From Lota lota (taxonomy: Eukaryota > Chordata > Actinopteri > Gadiformes > Lotidae): a stretch of DNA of 64,000 bases. The notes beneath the pieces were generated by a model. That model had not been told where the DNA came from. It saw only the letters and a program-made list of their open reading frames with translations, and did not search any database. Location: NCBI GenBank assembly GCA_026745465.1, contig JACYXH010000446.1, positions 926,466 through 990,465 on the forward strand. Direction: 5' to 3'. Both the position numbers and the translations under genes were made by a program. Below, in pieces: positions 49,798 through 61,926 of the stretch (position 1 is its first letter; each line of letters starts with the position of its first letter).

Positions 49798-50068
49798 TGA
49801 GCTGTCATTTAGGGCCATTTACAAATATTCTAAGCAATAAAGCAAGTCATAGGATTTGATCTTATTCCAAATAAGAATCATATTTTTTGTGTGATTTCTG
49901 ATACTAGGTTCAATACGATCAGGATTAAAAAGGGATTTGCTGATATTAGCAAACTCCAGGGATATCTATGAACCTGATTGGTTATAGATGTTGGGAGTTT
50001 GCTGAAGTCTTTGAACAATTAACCAATCAGGAAAGTTGGCCTGTCCAACAGATGCAACAAAACCTTTT

Positions 50069-50591
50069 TGTCACGATTTGTCTAGTGCAGGAACCCAAAA
50101 GCAGACCAGGACAAGGTAAGTTGGAATTTACAAGGTGAGTATTTATTTGGAAACTGAATTTCGAATGTTGGTTGTGAGTGGGAGAGACTGGAAGGCTGGA
50201 GGTTCTTGTGCTGATCCAAAGTGCTGCAGTGAAGTTCACTGTCAGGCAGGTGTGAGTGACAATCCAGGTGAGTAACTGTAGACAGAGGAGTAGGCGGCAG
50301 ATTAGCGACAGGCAAACAGAGACAAAAACAGCAACTACTTTCCAAAACTTGAAGCTTGATACGAGAGCTAAATATACTGGTTACGCTAATGATCCGGCAG
50401 GGAATGGATGTCTGGTCATGGCTTAAATAATGCAGAGGTGATGATCAGGACAAGGTGTGCAGATTGCAGCAGGTGAATGTAGTTAGACAATCAGCCGGGA
50501 TGTGTTCAGGAAACTCAGGAAAATTGGACTTCAGGTCAGAGGAATAAACAAAACTAAGGCAAAACAGGCTCAAGGTGCAGGATTCATGACA
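50069..50591 (-). repeat. 3' LTR of Sushi copy 2
   Basis: Bounded by TGTCACGATTTG on the left and TGACA on the right of the plus strand. The G-rich polypurine tract lies just right of it, at about 50592-50603. Confidence 0.92.
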
Positions 50592-53500
50592 GTACCCCCC
50601 CTCCGACGGACGCCACCGGGCGGACCACCCGGGGCACCAGGATGGAGCCTATAGAAGTCCCGGAGCAGGTCGGCATCAAGGATCTGGCGCCGAGGTATCC
50701 AGCTCCTCTCCTCAGGACCGTAACCCTCCCAGTCCACAAGGTATTGGAAACCCCGCCCACGTCGTCTGGAGTCCATGATGCGGCAAACGGTGTAGACAGG
50801 GCCCCCGTCGATTATCCGAGGGGGAGGCGGACGAGGAGGCGGGGGCAACAGGGGACTGAGGAGAACAGGTTTAAGGCAGGAGACATGGAAGGCAGGATGG
50901 ACTCTGAGGGTCCTGGGCAATTTTAGACGGACAACAACTGGGTTTATGATCCGTTCCACCACAAACGGACCAATAAACTTAGGGGACAGTTTCTTAGATT
51001 CAGTCCGTAGGGGCAGATTCCGGGTGGCCAACCAGACCTAATCCCCAATTGCGTAGGTAGGAGCCGGAACACGATGACGGTTGGCTTGTCGCTGGTAACA
51101 GTCAGATGCCTTAAGAAGGTTCTTCCTGGCACAATGCCAGGTCCGATGGCAACGGCGAATGTGAGCTTGGACTGAGGGAACTGAGAGATCCTTCTCCTGT
51201 GATGGAAATAGGGGCGGTTGATATCCGTACAGACATTGAAAGGGGGACATCCCAGTGGCAGAGGTCGGGAGAGTGTTATGGGCGTACTCCGCCCATGGTA
51301 GCTGAGAGGACCAGGTGGTGGGGTTAGAAGAGACAAGGCAACGAAGCGTGGACTCAATCTTCTGGTTGGCCCTTTCAGCTTGACCATTAGACTGGGGATG
51401 GAATCCAGATGTGAGGTTGACAGTCGCTCCAATGGCTAGGCAGAAAGCTTTCCAAACGGCAGAGGTGAACTGCGGACCACGATCTGAAACAATGTCATCA
51501 GGTAGACCGTGTTTCCTAAACACTTCCTTGACCAGAATATTTGCAGTCTCAGTGGCAGACGGAAGCTTGGGAAGAGGCAGAAAGTGAGCAAACTTGCTGA
51601 ATCTGTCCACTACCGTCAGAACAACAGTGTTCCCCTCAGATAAGGGCAACCCAGACACAAAATCCAGAGCCAAATGCGACCAAGGTCGCCGCGGAATGGG
51701 CAGAAGATGCAGAAGTCCAGAGCTGGGTCGATTGGATCGCTTATTTTGAGAGCACACAGGGCGCGCAGCAACAAAACTCAGAGTCTGGTCTCCCATGGCA
51801 GGCCACCAAAACCGTCTGCGCAGTAAGGCCGTTGTTCTAGCCACACCAGGGTGACAAGCCATCTTGCTGGCATGGGCCCACCGAAACACAGCAGAACGGA
51901 CAGAGTCAGGCACAAACAAACGACCTTTGCGGACCATTACCAGGACCGGGCTGAGTCCGAAGGGCTGTCATCACCTCCTCCTCGATCCTCCAGGTGACAG
52001 CACCCATGATGAGTCTTTCAGGCAGAATAGTCTCCGGTGTTGCCTCATCTTTCGCTGCCTTGGAAAACATCCGAGAGAGAGCGTCCGCCTTGCCATTCCG
52101 TGAGCCTGGTCGAAAGGTGAGGGAAAAATTGAAGCGTCCAAAAAACAAGGCCCACCTGGCTTGACGTGAGTTTAGACGCCTGGCGGATTGCACGTATGCA
52201 AGGTTCTTGTGGTCTGTCCAAACCACAAACGGCTGCTCAGCCCCCTCCAGCCAGTGGCGCCACTCCTCCAAGGCGAGTTTGACAGCGAGCAGTTCCCGGT
52301 TCCCCACATCATAGTTTCTTTCAGCTGGAGAGAGGCGACGAGAGAAAAATGCATAGGGATGAATCTTATTGTCACTGGAGCTCCGCTTGGGAAGAATCGC
52401 ACCGACTCCCACATCGGACGCATCCACTTCCACAACAAACTGACGAGATGTATCTGGGTGAGAGAGGATAGGCGCATCAGTGAAGCGCTTCTTAAGGTCC
52501 AGGAAAGCCTTGTTTGCCTCCGGATTCCAACCGAAGGATCTGGAACTTGAAGTCAGGGCAGTGAGCGGAGCGGCCACTCTGCTATAATCACGGATGAATC
52601 GTCTGTAGAAATTGGCAAACCCCAGAAACCTCTGGAGTTGCAACCTGGACTCGGGCTGAGGCCAATCGAGAACCGCCTTAACTTTCTCAAGATCCATCGT
52701 CAACTGACCCTCGGAGATGATATAACCGAGGACTGATGTGGTGTGGGCATGAAAATTACATTTCTCAGCCTTATCGAACAGGCGGTTCTCCTACAACCGC
52801 TGCAGAACCTGTTTGACATGCAGGACATGGTTAGGAAGATCTTCGGAAAACACAAGAATGTCATCCAAGTAAACAAACACAAAACGACCGATCATGTCTC
52901 TCAGAACGTCATTAACCATACTCTGGAAAACTGCCGGTGCATTAGTGAGTCCAAATGGCATCACCAGGTATTCAAAGTGACCCATAGGAGTATTGAACCC
53001 CGTCAACCATTCATCTCCCTCTTTAGTACGGACCAAGTGATATGCATTGCGCAAGTCCAGCTTAGTGAAAATGGTTGCGCCCTGCAGGGAGTCGAAAGCA
53101 GAGTTCATCAAGGGCAGAGGGTACTTGTTCTTGATAGTTATGTCATTAAGCCCACGGTAATCAATACAAGGCCGCAGGGAGCCGTCCTTCTTACCTACAA
53201 AGAAGAACCCCGCACCCAGGGGTGAAGAGGAGGGACGAATGAGGCCAGCAGCAAGAGAATCCTTAATGTAGCTTTCCATGGCTTCACGTTCAGGTTTAGA
53301 GATACTGTAGAGGTGGCCCTTAGGGTAGGTAGCTCCAGGTATAAGATTGATAGCACAATCATACGGTTGGTGGGGAGGCAGAGACAGGGCCTTCTGTTTG
53401 CTAAACACCTCCTTAAGATTGTGGTAAACATCGGGAACCATCGACATGTCTGGAGGTGGTGGGTCCAGGCCCTGTTTAGAAGCAGAGGGGGCACATGCCG

Positions 53501-53930
53501 TTTTAAGACAGTTAGCATTACACTTTATACTCCAGTTGGTTACCTTGCCAGTGACCCAATCAATAGTGGGGTTATGTTCTTGAAGCCATGGGTAACCCAA
53601 AACCAGAGGAGCGTGAGGAGAGTGCAAGATGAAAAAGGATATGACCTCTGAATGATTTCCTGATATCAGCATGTTAACAGGTCCAGTTCTCTTAGTTATC
53701 TGTGCCAAAAATTCACCGTTAAGTGTGGTAGCTTCAATGGCCTCCGGGAGACATTCCTTGGAGAGGCCCAGCTGCTCCACCAGATTGGCGTCCATGTAGC
53801 TGTCATCCGCCCCTGAATCTATCAAAGCATTAATCTCAACAGAATGATTAGAGTTCATGAGTGTGACAGGAACTGGAGGTCTTACAGTATCGTTGGAAAA
53901 CTGAGATTGGCTCGCTAAGAATCCTCCCAC
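50570..53930 (-). pseudogene. pol region (protease, RT, RNase H, integrase, chromodomain), Sushi copy 2
   Basis: The protease motif [12 protein letters not shown] lies near 53820. Reverse transcriptase has [17 protein letters not shown] near 53190 and [13 protein letters not shown] near 52880. RNase H has [15 protein letters not shown] near 52440 and [11 protein letters not shown] near 52220. Integrase has the [14 protein letters not shown] finger near 51880 and the core motifs [26 protein letters not shown] and [15 protein letters not shown] (about 51640-51370). A chromodomain, [11 protein letters not shown] to RSWIPRRQI, is at about 50760-50670. It is more complete in domain content than copy 1 but still broken. 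Confidence 0.9.
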
Positions 53931-53932
53931 TC

Positions 53933-54889
53933 TTAGCGAGCCTGGGAGTTTAACGGTTTCTGTGGGCAGGAGGAGATGTGATGGTTCCTTTTTCCGCAGT
54001 AAAAACAGCTGTTTGACTCGCGTCTAAGCTGGCGCTCTTCTGACAAACCGTGACGTCCCACCTGCATGGGTTCGGAATCTGATGACCGCTGTTCCCCCTT
54101 AAATTCCTGGGATGTAGCTCGGTTCCCCATTTCTGCTCCATTTCAAGATTTGGAAGGTTGAAGACACGGAGAATGGTTGGAAAACCTCTCACGTTTATCC
54201 CTCCTTCTCTCTCGGCACCTGTTATCAACCCGAATAGACAAAGCCACCAACTCGTCCAAGTCCCTAGGCTCAGGATAAAAGATTTATTCATCCTTTAACT
54301 GTTCGGATAACCCCTGATGAAACATAGCCTTTAGTGATTCCTCATTCCACCCACTTTCCCCTGCCAATGTTCTGAATTCAATAACAAAATCTGCTACGCT
54401 GCGTGATCCCTGGCGCAGAGAGCACAACCGCTTCGAAGCGTCCTTTCCTCGGACGGGATGATCAAAAAGTTTCCTCATCACGGGATAAGCAGGAGTCCTT
54501 TCGTTCCCACAGGGCAGATGCCCACTCCAGAGGCTTTCCCCGTAGCAGTTCAATATCAGATCAGAAGCATAGGAGTTGGGTTGCAAGTCAAAAACCAAGT
54601 CACATTGCATGAGAAAAGAACGACATCTTCCCAAATCCCCATCGTACTTATCCGGTGTCGGAACATTGGGCTCTCGGGTCGACGCAGTCTCTGAGACAGC
54701 AGGCGAGGGTGGAGAAACAGGTGGTGAAGAAACTGCTAGAGCACTGAGCTGAGCCTTGACAGTGGTAAGACTAGTAGTTAGATTTCAAATTGCACTCGTT
54801 ACCTCCTGCAGTGCCACACCGTACTGTCCCAACATAATTCCTTGCTGGGAAATGGCATGGCGAACAGAGTCCAGATCCGCTGGGTTCAT
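53933..54889 (-). pseudogene. gag region, Sushi copy 2
   Basis: Begins at the ATG just after the primer site (MNPADLDSVRHAIS as in copy 1). The capsid-like part includes RSFLMQCDLVFDLQP and FVIEFRTLAGESGWNEES. The CCHC knuckle [14 protein letters not shown] lies near 54010-53970. Broken. Confidence 0.87.
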
Positions 54890-54893
54890 CTTG

Positions 54894-54904
54894 GCCGGAT
54901 CGTT
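54894..54904 (-). other. self-priming primer-binding site of Sushi copy 2
   Basis: AACGATCCGGC on the minus strand, one base inside the 5' LTR, as in copy 1. It is near-perfectly complementary to the predicted transcript start inside this copy's LTR (about 55228-55238). Confidence 0.75.
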
Positions 54905-54905
54905 C

Positions 54906-55429
54906 TGTCACGATTTGTCTAGTGCAGGAACCCAAAAGCAGACCAGGACAAGGTAAGTTGGAATTTACAAGGTGAGTATTTATTTGGAAACTGAATTTCG
55001 AATGTTGGTCGTGAGTGGGAGAGGCTGGAATGCTGGAGGTTCTTGTGCTGATCCAAAGTGCTGCAGTGAAGTTCACTGCCAGGCAGGTGTGAGTGACAAT
55101 CCAGGTGAGTAACTGTAGACAGAGGAGTAGGCGGCAGATTAGCGACAGGCAAACAGAGACAAAAACAGCAACTACTTTGCAAAAGCTTGAAGCTTGATAC
55201 AAGAGCTCAACATACTGGTTACGCTAACAATCCGGCAGGGAATGGATGTCTGGTCATGGCTTAAATAGTGCAGAGGTGATGATCAGGACAAGGTGTGCAG
55301 ATTGCAGCAGGTGAACGTAGTTAGACAATCAGCCGGGATGTGTTCAGGAAACTCAGGAAAATTGGACTTCAGGTCAGAGGAATAAACAAAACTAAGGCAA
55401 AACAGGCTCAAGGTGCAGGATTAATGACA
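54906..55429 (-). repeat. 5' LTR of Sushi copy 2
   Basis: 524 bp with a TATTTAA box at about 55261-55267 and TGTCA/TGACA ends. Confidence 0.92.
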
Positions 55430-55434
55430 CTTTT

Positions 55435-56098
55435 AGCTTCTGCGATTACACTGTCTGTTATCACACACATATATTATATCATATTCATGCTGCACAGATG
55501 CTTGACAAATAGGCTTACAGCAATGTTTAGTTATGCAGCATTGCCGTTACTAAAATAATAAGTATTTATTCCTGAAGTTTTAGGCCTCACATTTTTATTG
55601 GCGATTTTACTTACGCAGTATTACCATCAATAAAACATTATGTTCAGAGTTTATCCTGGAGTTCACTCATGCAGTATTAGTAAAACCAAACCGGAGGTTC
55701 ACAAAGATTACAACTAAAATTGTCTGGCAATTATACTGTGAAGACGAGGAATACAATGTCTGCGGCAGCTGCAGAAGATGATACAGACCCGCCAAACTGA
55801 TGTGAAAGTGCAGGAAAGGTTGCAAACACAACACACTTTTGTTTAGGTAATGAAAGCGTCACACTCTTGAATATATTTTGTTGGTTGCGTTATTTTTAGA
55901 TAATATCATGGCTCGAAACTCATCACTGTTCTAAATGAATGCAAATCTCCTGCACTGATCAGCAAAATGGTTTCATGAACAAACATTTATAATATTCATG
56001 AACGTGTAAGTGTGTGTGCGTATACACCGGATACACCCTGTTGGGGTGGCAGGTCATTATGATCCCTTCAGCCTTTTTCAACCTCACAGTCTCCCAAA

Positions 56099-56100
<2 letters not shown>
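55435..56100. other. non-coding stretch
   Basis: Nothing recognised. Confidence 0.4.

Positions 56101-56168
<68 letters not shown>
56101..56168 (+). repeat. (AC)n microsatellite, 68 bp
   Basis: Pure AC array. Confidence 0.96.
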
Positions 56169-56170
<2 letters not shown>

Positions 56171-56332
56171 CTCACTGACTTATTCTCCTTCTTTCATTCT
56201 CTCCATTCTTGCTCTCGCCCTTCTCTTTTTTTTTACCCTTTCACTCGCTCCTAAAGTGGGACAAGGACACATAGACAAAGTAGAACTGGTTAGAATCCTG
56301 CCCTGTTCTCTCTCTCCCATTCACACACTCTG

Positions 56333-56333
<1 letters not shown>

Positions 56334-56392
<59 letters not shown>
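56334..56392 (+). repeat. (CA)n microsatellite, 59 bp
   Basis: Pure CA array 165 bp from the preceding one, same orientation. Confidence 0.96.
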
Positions 56393-56394
<2 letters not shown>

Positions 56395-56796
56395 CAGACC
56401 CTCTCTCTCTCTGTCCCTCTCTCTGTGAGATTAGATTATTTTTTGCTCTAGGAATTGATCTAGGACTTTTTGCCAACATTTCTGATAAACAAAAGATACA
56501 GACAATCTATCTTTCTATATGATACTGTTACTCATCTTTTCCAACTATCTTAATAGCTCTGCTGCTGGCTATTCATTAACTCAAATGATCGCACCTGGCG
56601 GAGTCAGAGGAGTTGAATATTTGTCCATGGGTGCGTCCAAAATCGTATACCATGCGCTACATACCCAATGTGTACTTTGGTTCAACATACTTTGTATAAA
56701 TAAACAGTAGTATGTATCTTTTCGGATGCACTCTGCAGCCTGTTACTATAAAGTCACTTCCTGAGAGCCTCCTTGCCAGTTGGAACCAGACGTGTG
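56393..56796. other. non-coding stretch
   Basis: Nothing recognised. Confidence 0.4.
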
Positions 56797-56852
56797 ACCA
56801 TGGTAGAGTAACCATGGTAGAGTAACCATGGTAGAGTAACCATGGTAGAGTA
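56797..56852 (+). repeat. 14-bp tandem repeat, four identical units
   Basis: ACCATGGTAGAGTA four times without a change; each unit contains the palindrome CCATGG. Confidence 0.95.
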
Positions 56853-57740
56853 ACCTCACCGCTACTGGCATCTGCAATACCTCAACTCTACAGGCAGCTG
56901 TTAACATGACAACCACAACAGTGCATCTACATACAATGATGTGACCAAACAATGAACCAATTTAAAATATATTACTTATTACGACCAGCAAAGGGAAACC
57001 TTATAACTCATATTTAAATTGTAGTTTCCCCAGAAATAGTATGGACTTCAAATACTATTGGTTTCATACTAAGGTGTCGGACTGTTTTAACGAACTAAAA
57101 TGCACTTTAGTATAGAATTTCGGAAGCAGCCCATGTACCTGTATCTATGAGTAATGGATACCTTCACCCTTTAAGCTGCCTTTAATCAGGCATCGGCCTT
57201 TCAATTATTGACATACAAATAAATAATTGACAAATAAGAAGTGCAGTGTGTGTGCTAGCTAGCTGCTACTAGATATATGTATGAGAAAGGTCAGTTCAAA
57301 TACCTGTATTATGTTATTATTACTTAAAATACTTCTATACCTGATATAAACGTATGCCTCTGTTTGTAGTTGCTATTTTTAACCCATATCTTTAAATCCG
57401 GTTTCAGACTTGGTGTACCGTCACTACACCAAGATGATTATGGGTAATTTTCACTAGTTATTATTTACCTTCCAAGCCCTTCACATTAGTAATCTCTTCA
57501 GTGGGATTTAATAATTTATAAACACAAACATCGAGGTGTTGTTGTGTATTTCTCCCTAGTGGAATTAGTGTGCTGATTTAAATAAGGTTTGTGAATAATC
57601 TGTAATTGCTATGATTTGCGTATATGGCCTATGTTTGTTACCTACACAAGGTGTGTGCATGTGTGTGCGCGCATTTTCTCTCTCTTTCCAAAAACCACTT
57701 GATTTACATGGGGCATGAGGTTTTGGAATATAATTACTGC

Positions 57741-57741
<1 letters not shown>
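56853..57741. other. non-coding stretch
   Basis: Nothing recognised. Confidence 0.4.

Positions 57742-57778
<37 letters not shown>
57742..57778 (+). repeat. (CA)n microsatellite
   Basis: 37 bp. Confidence 0.93.
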
Positions 57779-57780
<2 letters not shown>

Positions 57781-58352
57781 TGTAAATCAAGAAAAGTTAA
57801 AGGCTGAAGTGTGCACATAAACAGGCACGTACACATACACAATAAAAGTGCACTAAAAAGTGTGTGTGTGTGTGCAACAATAACGTAAAAACCACTCAGG
57901 CACTAATAATGTTCTCCATTGCTCTTAGTATTTATTTTTGTACCTTAAATCAGATATACTTTCTGGGATGTCCTGTGTGTAGCATCAGCTGCATGTGTTT
58001 CTGTGAGTCATGTTAAAGATAATTGGTGGCTACAGGGCAAACAGTGGGCAAAGTCATCTCATTTATCACAACAGAGCCACCCCGAGCACAAACACCTCTG
58101 CTGAGTTGCACATGCACACACACACACGCACATGCACACACACAGACACAGACACAGACAAACAGACACAGACGTTGATGTTATCGTTTGATGAACGAGG
58201 AACATATCTTCTTTAACCAGCAGAGATTACACTGAGGAGATGGTCATTATACACTGTGTGAACACACACACACATCAGGACACACACAAAGCACAAAAGT
58301 AACAGTGATTTACAGCTCTCTGTGTGTCTTTCTGGCTCTGTTTGATTATTTG

Positions 58353-58354
<2 letters not shown>

Positions 58355-58405
<51 letters not shown>
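58355..58405 (+). repeat. (TG)n microsatellite
   Basis: About 51 bp; a short CA run lies 90 bp upstream (58261-58273). Confidence 0.94.
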
Positions 58406-58408
<3 letters not shown>

Positions 58409-58595
58409 CCTGCGTGCATGTGTGTGTTTGTTACTGTGTGTTATGGCAAATAGCATGCAAGTCACCTCCTCTCTCTCACTCTCTCACACATCACATTCAT
58501 TGTTTCTTTCTCTCGTGTGTCTGTGTAAATACATTGTGTGGCTTCATTGTGATAGATTGCTCGTATTTAGAGAAAAGGAAAAGTAAGTGAAGGGA

Positions 58596-58724
58596 ATCAC
58601 TCTGTACCCTCCCACCACTCTTACCTTATATCCTCCCACCACACTAACCCATCCACCACTCTTACCCTAACCCAAACCCTAGAACCGAAAGCAAAACCCT
58701 CAAACAACACCAATAAGAACGTAG
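58596..58724 (+). repeat. left arm of CCCTAA-like degenerate array
   Basis: Begins with CCCACCACTCTTACC-like units and passes into ACCCTAACCCAAACCCTAG, the same word set as 59619-60445. Confidence 0.7.
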
Positions 58725-59618
58725 AGTCATAGGGTACCGTGGTCAGGCGTTCAATTAAGGTCAATCAAGCGTTGAAGATGCATTTTATGTTGTTTATTTA
58801 AAATGCTTTTGCATGTCTCACATATATCTTCCCATGAAGACAAACATAATAATACAAATATAAAGGTGTTACAAGTCTGTAACCCTGGGCATAGCTACAC
58901 ATAAGACTAACCACTAGCCTTCTCTTAACTCCCCCCAACACTGACATATGCCAAGCTTAAATAGGCTATCCATTGCCTAGCCCCACCCATAAGCCAAACC
59001 AACATCAAACAGCAATCAATTAATAACGTTCACATATTTTAACAGTCAACACTCACCTATAATACATAATATACAATTGCAAGATAATAGAATCCCACTA
59101 CCTTTCTATCAAAGTCCGCAATGACCGACATATCACACATACACTTTCAAGAATAGGAAATACCCCTCTCCCGTTAACGTAATGGCCTAACCCAGCGCAA
59201 TCCCGTGATATAAATACCGGAAATGTAATGCGGACTTGCCCTTAATGCAGGAGAACTGTGGTGAGTATGATGACTGAAGTTGTGACATTACAGATTACTG
59301 CTAGTGGTTGGATATGAATAATGATAACAAGGTGAACCGAAATTATCATTAATGCAAAAAGTCACAGTGTACACACTTAACTGTATATTGTGCCGGCTAC
59401 AAATAAACAGTGAGTTGAACGATCTTTGACATGTGTGATTATTGCAGTGAATGACATTTAGAACGTGCTTGGTGACCAGGGAGTAAATAATGAACACAGA
59501 ATACAACTATATACAAAACATGCGCAACTGTCCATGCAATGTTTTCACAGTCTGTCGGCTTTCATGCCATAGCACTTAGTCCATAGTGCTGTCAGCGCTC
59601 CCATGCGAGTGACAAATG
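58725..59618. mobile_element. probable insertion (about 0.9 kb) splitting the CCCTAA-like array, type uncertain
   Basis: Sequence unlike the array interrupts it and is bordered by CGTAG on both sides (58720-58724 and 59619-59623), a possible 5-bp target duplication. Inside, ATATAAATA (59208-59216) and AATAAA (59402-59407) in plus orientation are spaced as in an LTR, but no TG/CA-type ends match the borders. It may be a solo LTR, another element or unique DNA. Confidence 0.35.
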
Positions 59619-60445
59619 CGTAGCGCCCTAGAACTGGAAACCAAACCTAAACCCAACCCAATGGAACTACTAACCCCAAAAACTGAAATCCAAACCTTTG
59701 AAGCAACCCATTGGAACCACTAACCATAGAACCGAAAACCAAACCTTAAAATCCAACCCATTGTAAAACCTAACCTTACCACCAACACTAGAACCACAAA
59801 CCAAACCCTCAAACCCCACCATTAAGAACCTCTAACCCTAACCATATAACTGAATATATAACCTTTAAACCCAACCCATTGGAAACCCTAATTCCAAAAA
59901 CCTAGATCTTGAAAACAAACTGAAATCCACCCATAGTAAACCCTACCCTAGTACCAAACCCTAGAACCAGAAAACAAACCCTAAAACCTAACCCTAATAT
60001 GAAACACTAACCCTAAAACCAAACCATAGAACCACAAACCAAACCCTCAAATCTAACCCAAAACTAAACCCTTACCCCCCCTCAAAGCCCTATAACCAGA
60101 AACCAAACCCTAAAACCTAATATAAATAAGTCTAGCCCTAAAACCAAACCTTAGAACCAAAACTAAAGCCTGAAACCTAACCCAAAGAGGAAACTTTAAC
60201 CCCTACCAAACCGTTGAACAGAAAACCAAACCCTAAAACCTGACCCTAGTAAAAAAAAACTAACCCTAAAACCAAACCCCAGAACCAAAAAGCAATCCCT
60301 AAAACCATAACCTAATAGGAAACTCTAATCCTATAACCAAAACCAAACCCTTAAAACCTGAAACCAAATGCTGATAGGAAACCCTACTCCTATATCTAAA
60401 CTGCAGAATAAAATCAAATAAAACTGCACCCTAATAGGAAACCCT
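59619..60445 (+). repeat. degenerate A/C-rich tandem array with CCCTAA-like words
   Basis: About 820 bp made of AACCCTAA, AAACCAAACCC and CTAGAACCAGAAACC words with an approximate higher-order period near 60 bp (AACCCTAAAACCAAACC, then AGAACCAGAAACCAAACC, then AACCTAACCCTAATAGG). No thymine-rich or coding segment. It resembles a decayed telomere-like or expanded minisatellite, but perfect telomere hexamers are sparse. Confidence 0.75.
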
Positions 60446-61867
60446 TACATCACTCCTTACCTACTAAACTCATCATATTATATAATAGTTGGAGAGAGAA
60501 GTGATCAGGTAGAAGGAGAGAAGTGAATGGGGGGTGAGAGGGAGAGAAGGGGATTGTGGGAGGAATGGGGGAGAGGAACATGATTTAGAGAACGCCAGTG
60601 AGGAGGAGTAGATAAAGAGAGGGTTGTTTCTTTTCTTTATAGTGTCGTAAACATGGGTAATTACAAAACAACAGTGTTGGCTTTTGGCTGCCTTGGACTG
60701 GTTTTACCGCCTTGAGGCCAAAGCACTGGCTGTGCTAACGCAAGGGACAGCTCTCAAGGATTAATTCTGTAAAACATAACAACCAGGTGAAGGTGGAGGT
60801 GCATGCTTGCGTGGTGGGGCGTTGACAACAGCGGGCGAAAAGGCTAACACCTAATACCAAGGCCTCAAAAGCATCCAAGCTTCAAGATATTTGAGGAATT
60901 AATGAAAGGATGGAGGTGTAGTTAAATAAAAGTGGTTCCGATTTTCCGTTCTGTCATTATATATATACATATACTGTATATAGTCGTATTCTTTAAGTGC
61001 TTCTTTCACTTTTTCCCATTTAAGGAAAAAAATGTCTTAGCTACAACATGGTTGATTTGGCTTTGTCTTTACATTCTTAGATGGCTGTAAGCTTGATGGG
61101 TGATTTTAAATTGCTAATTCTATACCAACAATACAATATATATCATATGGTATTTGTTTTTGGTAGAAAAAATGGTTGAAAACTTGTCCAAGCATATTTA
61201 GACACAATAACACAATTTGAAATGTTATTCATGACTGGAACTCTCTTGTTTACGTCCTAGTCAATCCAAGTATGTCACAAACTTGATTGTTTTCAATCAC
61301 ACAGGAAGTACAGATTTATTTATATTAAATTAATTATTTGTTCATTATTTCTACTTTTCCAGTTCTACTTGTTTTGAACTGGAAAGATGGAACATGGGCC
61401 TACTTTCTCAACAACAAAGGCACCTTGAGCTGTTCCCCAATCTGAATATATTTACGCGGGAGGGTGGGCAGCATAGATTGCCTTCTCTTGTGTGGCCGTT
61501 TATCCGCATGCACATTTTAATGGAGAGAGAAATCGCTCATGCATGTGAGTTTTGTGTTCGCATTTGTCGAACTTTGTCAGTAAAACTCTTTGTAGACATG
61601 ATAAGCGGGTATTCTTGGGAGTTATATTTGATGCTTGTTGTAGCAGGAATACATGGTGGGAAGACCCCGTGCTGTGATTTCTTGGTCCACTTAAGTAAGG
61701 GACAGACAAGCACACAAACCAATGCAACAACACAGGAAACAGGAATATAGACACAAAGAAGACGTTTCTGGGCAGCAGTATTTCCTTCAACACGTCAAAG
61801 AAAGGCTTTGGAGTCTCTGAAGGGAATCTGTCTGGAACATATTAGGCCCTTACAGAATTGATGTGGT
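60446..61867. other. non-coding stretch
   Basis: Purine-rich at 60485-60635. A 118-codon plus frame at 61394-61750 has no recognisable domain. Confidence 0.4.

Positions 61868-61922
<55 letters not shown>
61868..61922. repeat. (AT)n microsatellite
   Basis: About 55 bp of AT, self-complementary and able to extrude a cruciform. Confidence 0.94.

Positions 61923-61926
<4 letters not shown>

Larger units (their letters stand above)
50069..55429 (-). mobile_element. Ty3/Gypsy retrotransposon, Sushi (Tf1-like chromovirus) lineage, copy 2, broken
   Basis: The same family as the copy at 18.4-23.1 kb, in the opposite orientation and 5,361 bp long. LTRs of 523-524 bp enclose gag and a full set of pol domains including RT. 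CTTTT flanks both ends (50064-50068 and 55430-55434). The LTRs differ at roughly 14 places by eye (near 2.7%), so it is about as old as copy 1 or slightly older. It is broken, with roughly five to eight breaks. Confidence 0.93.

Noticed and set aside
58596-60445. True telomere end
   Set aside because: Perfect CCCTAA hexamer runs are sparse, and ordinary sequence continues on both sides.
61394-61750. 118-codon plus-strand frame
   Set aside because: No recognisable domain, no splice or promoter context, and a minus-strand frame of similar length overlaps it.
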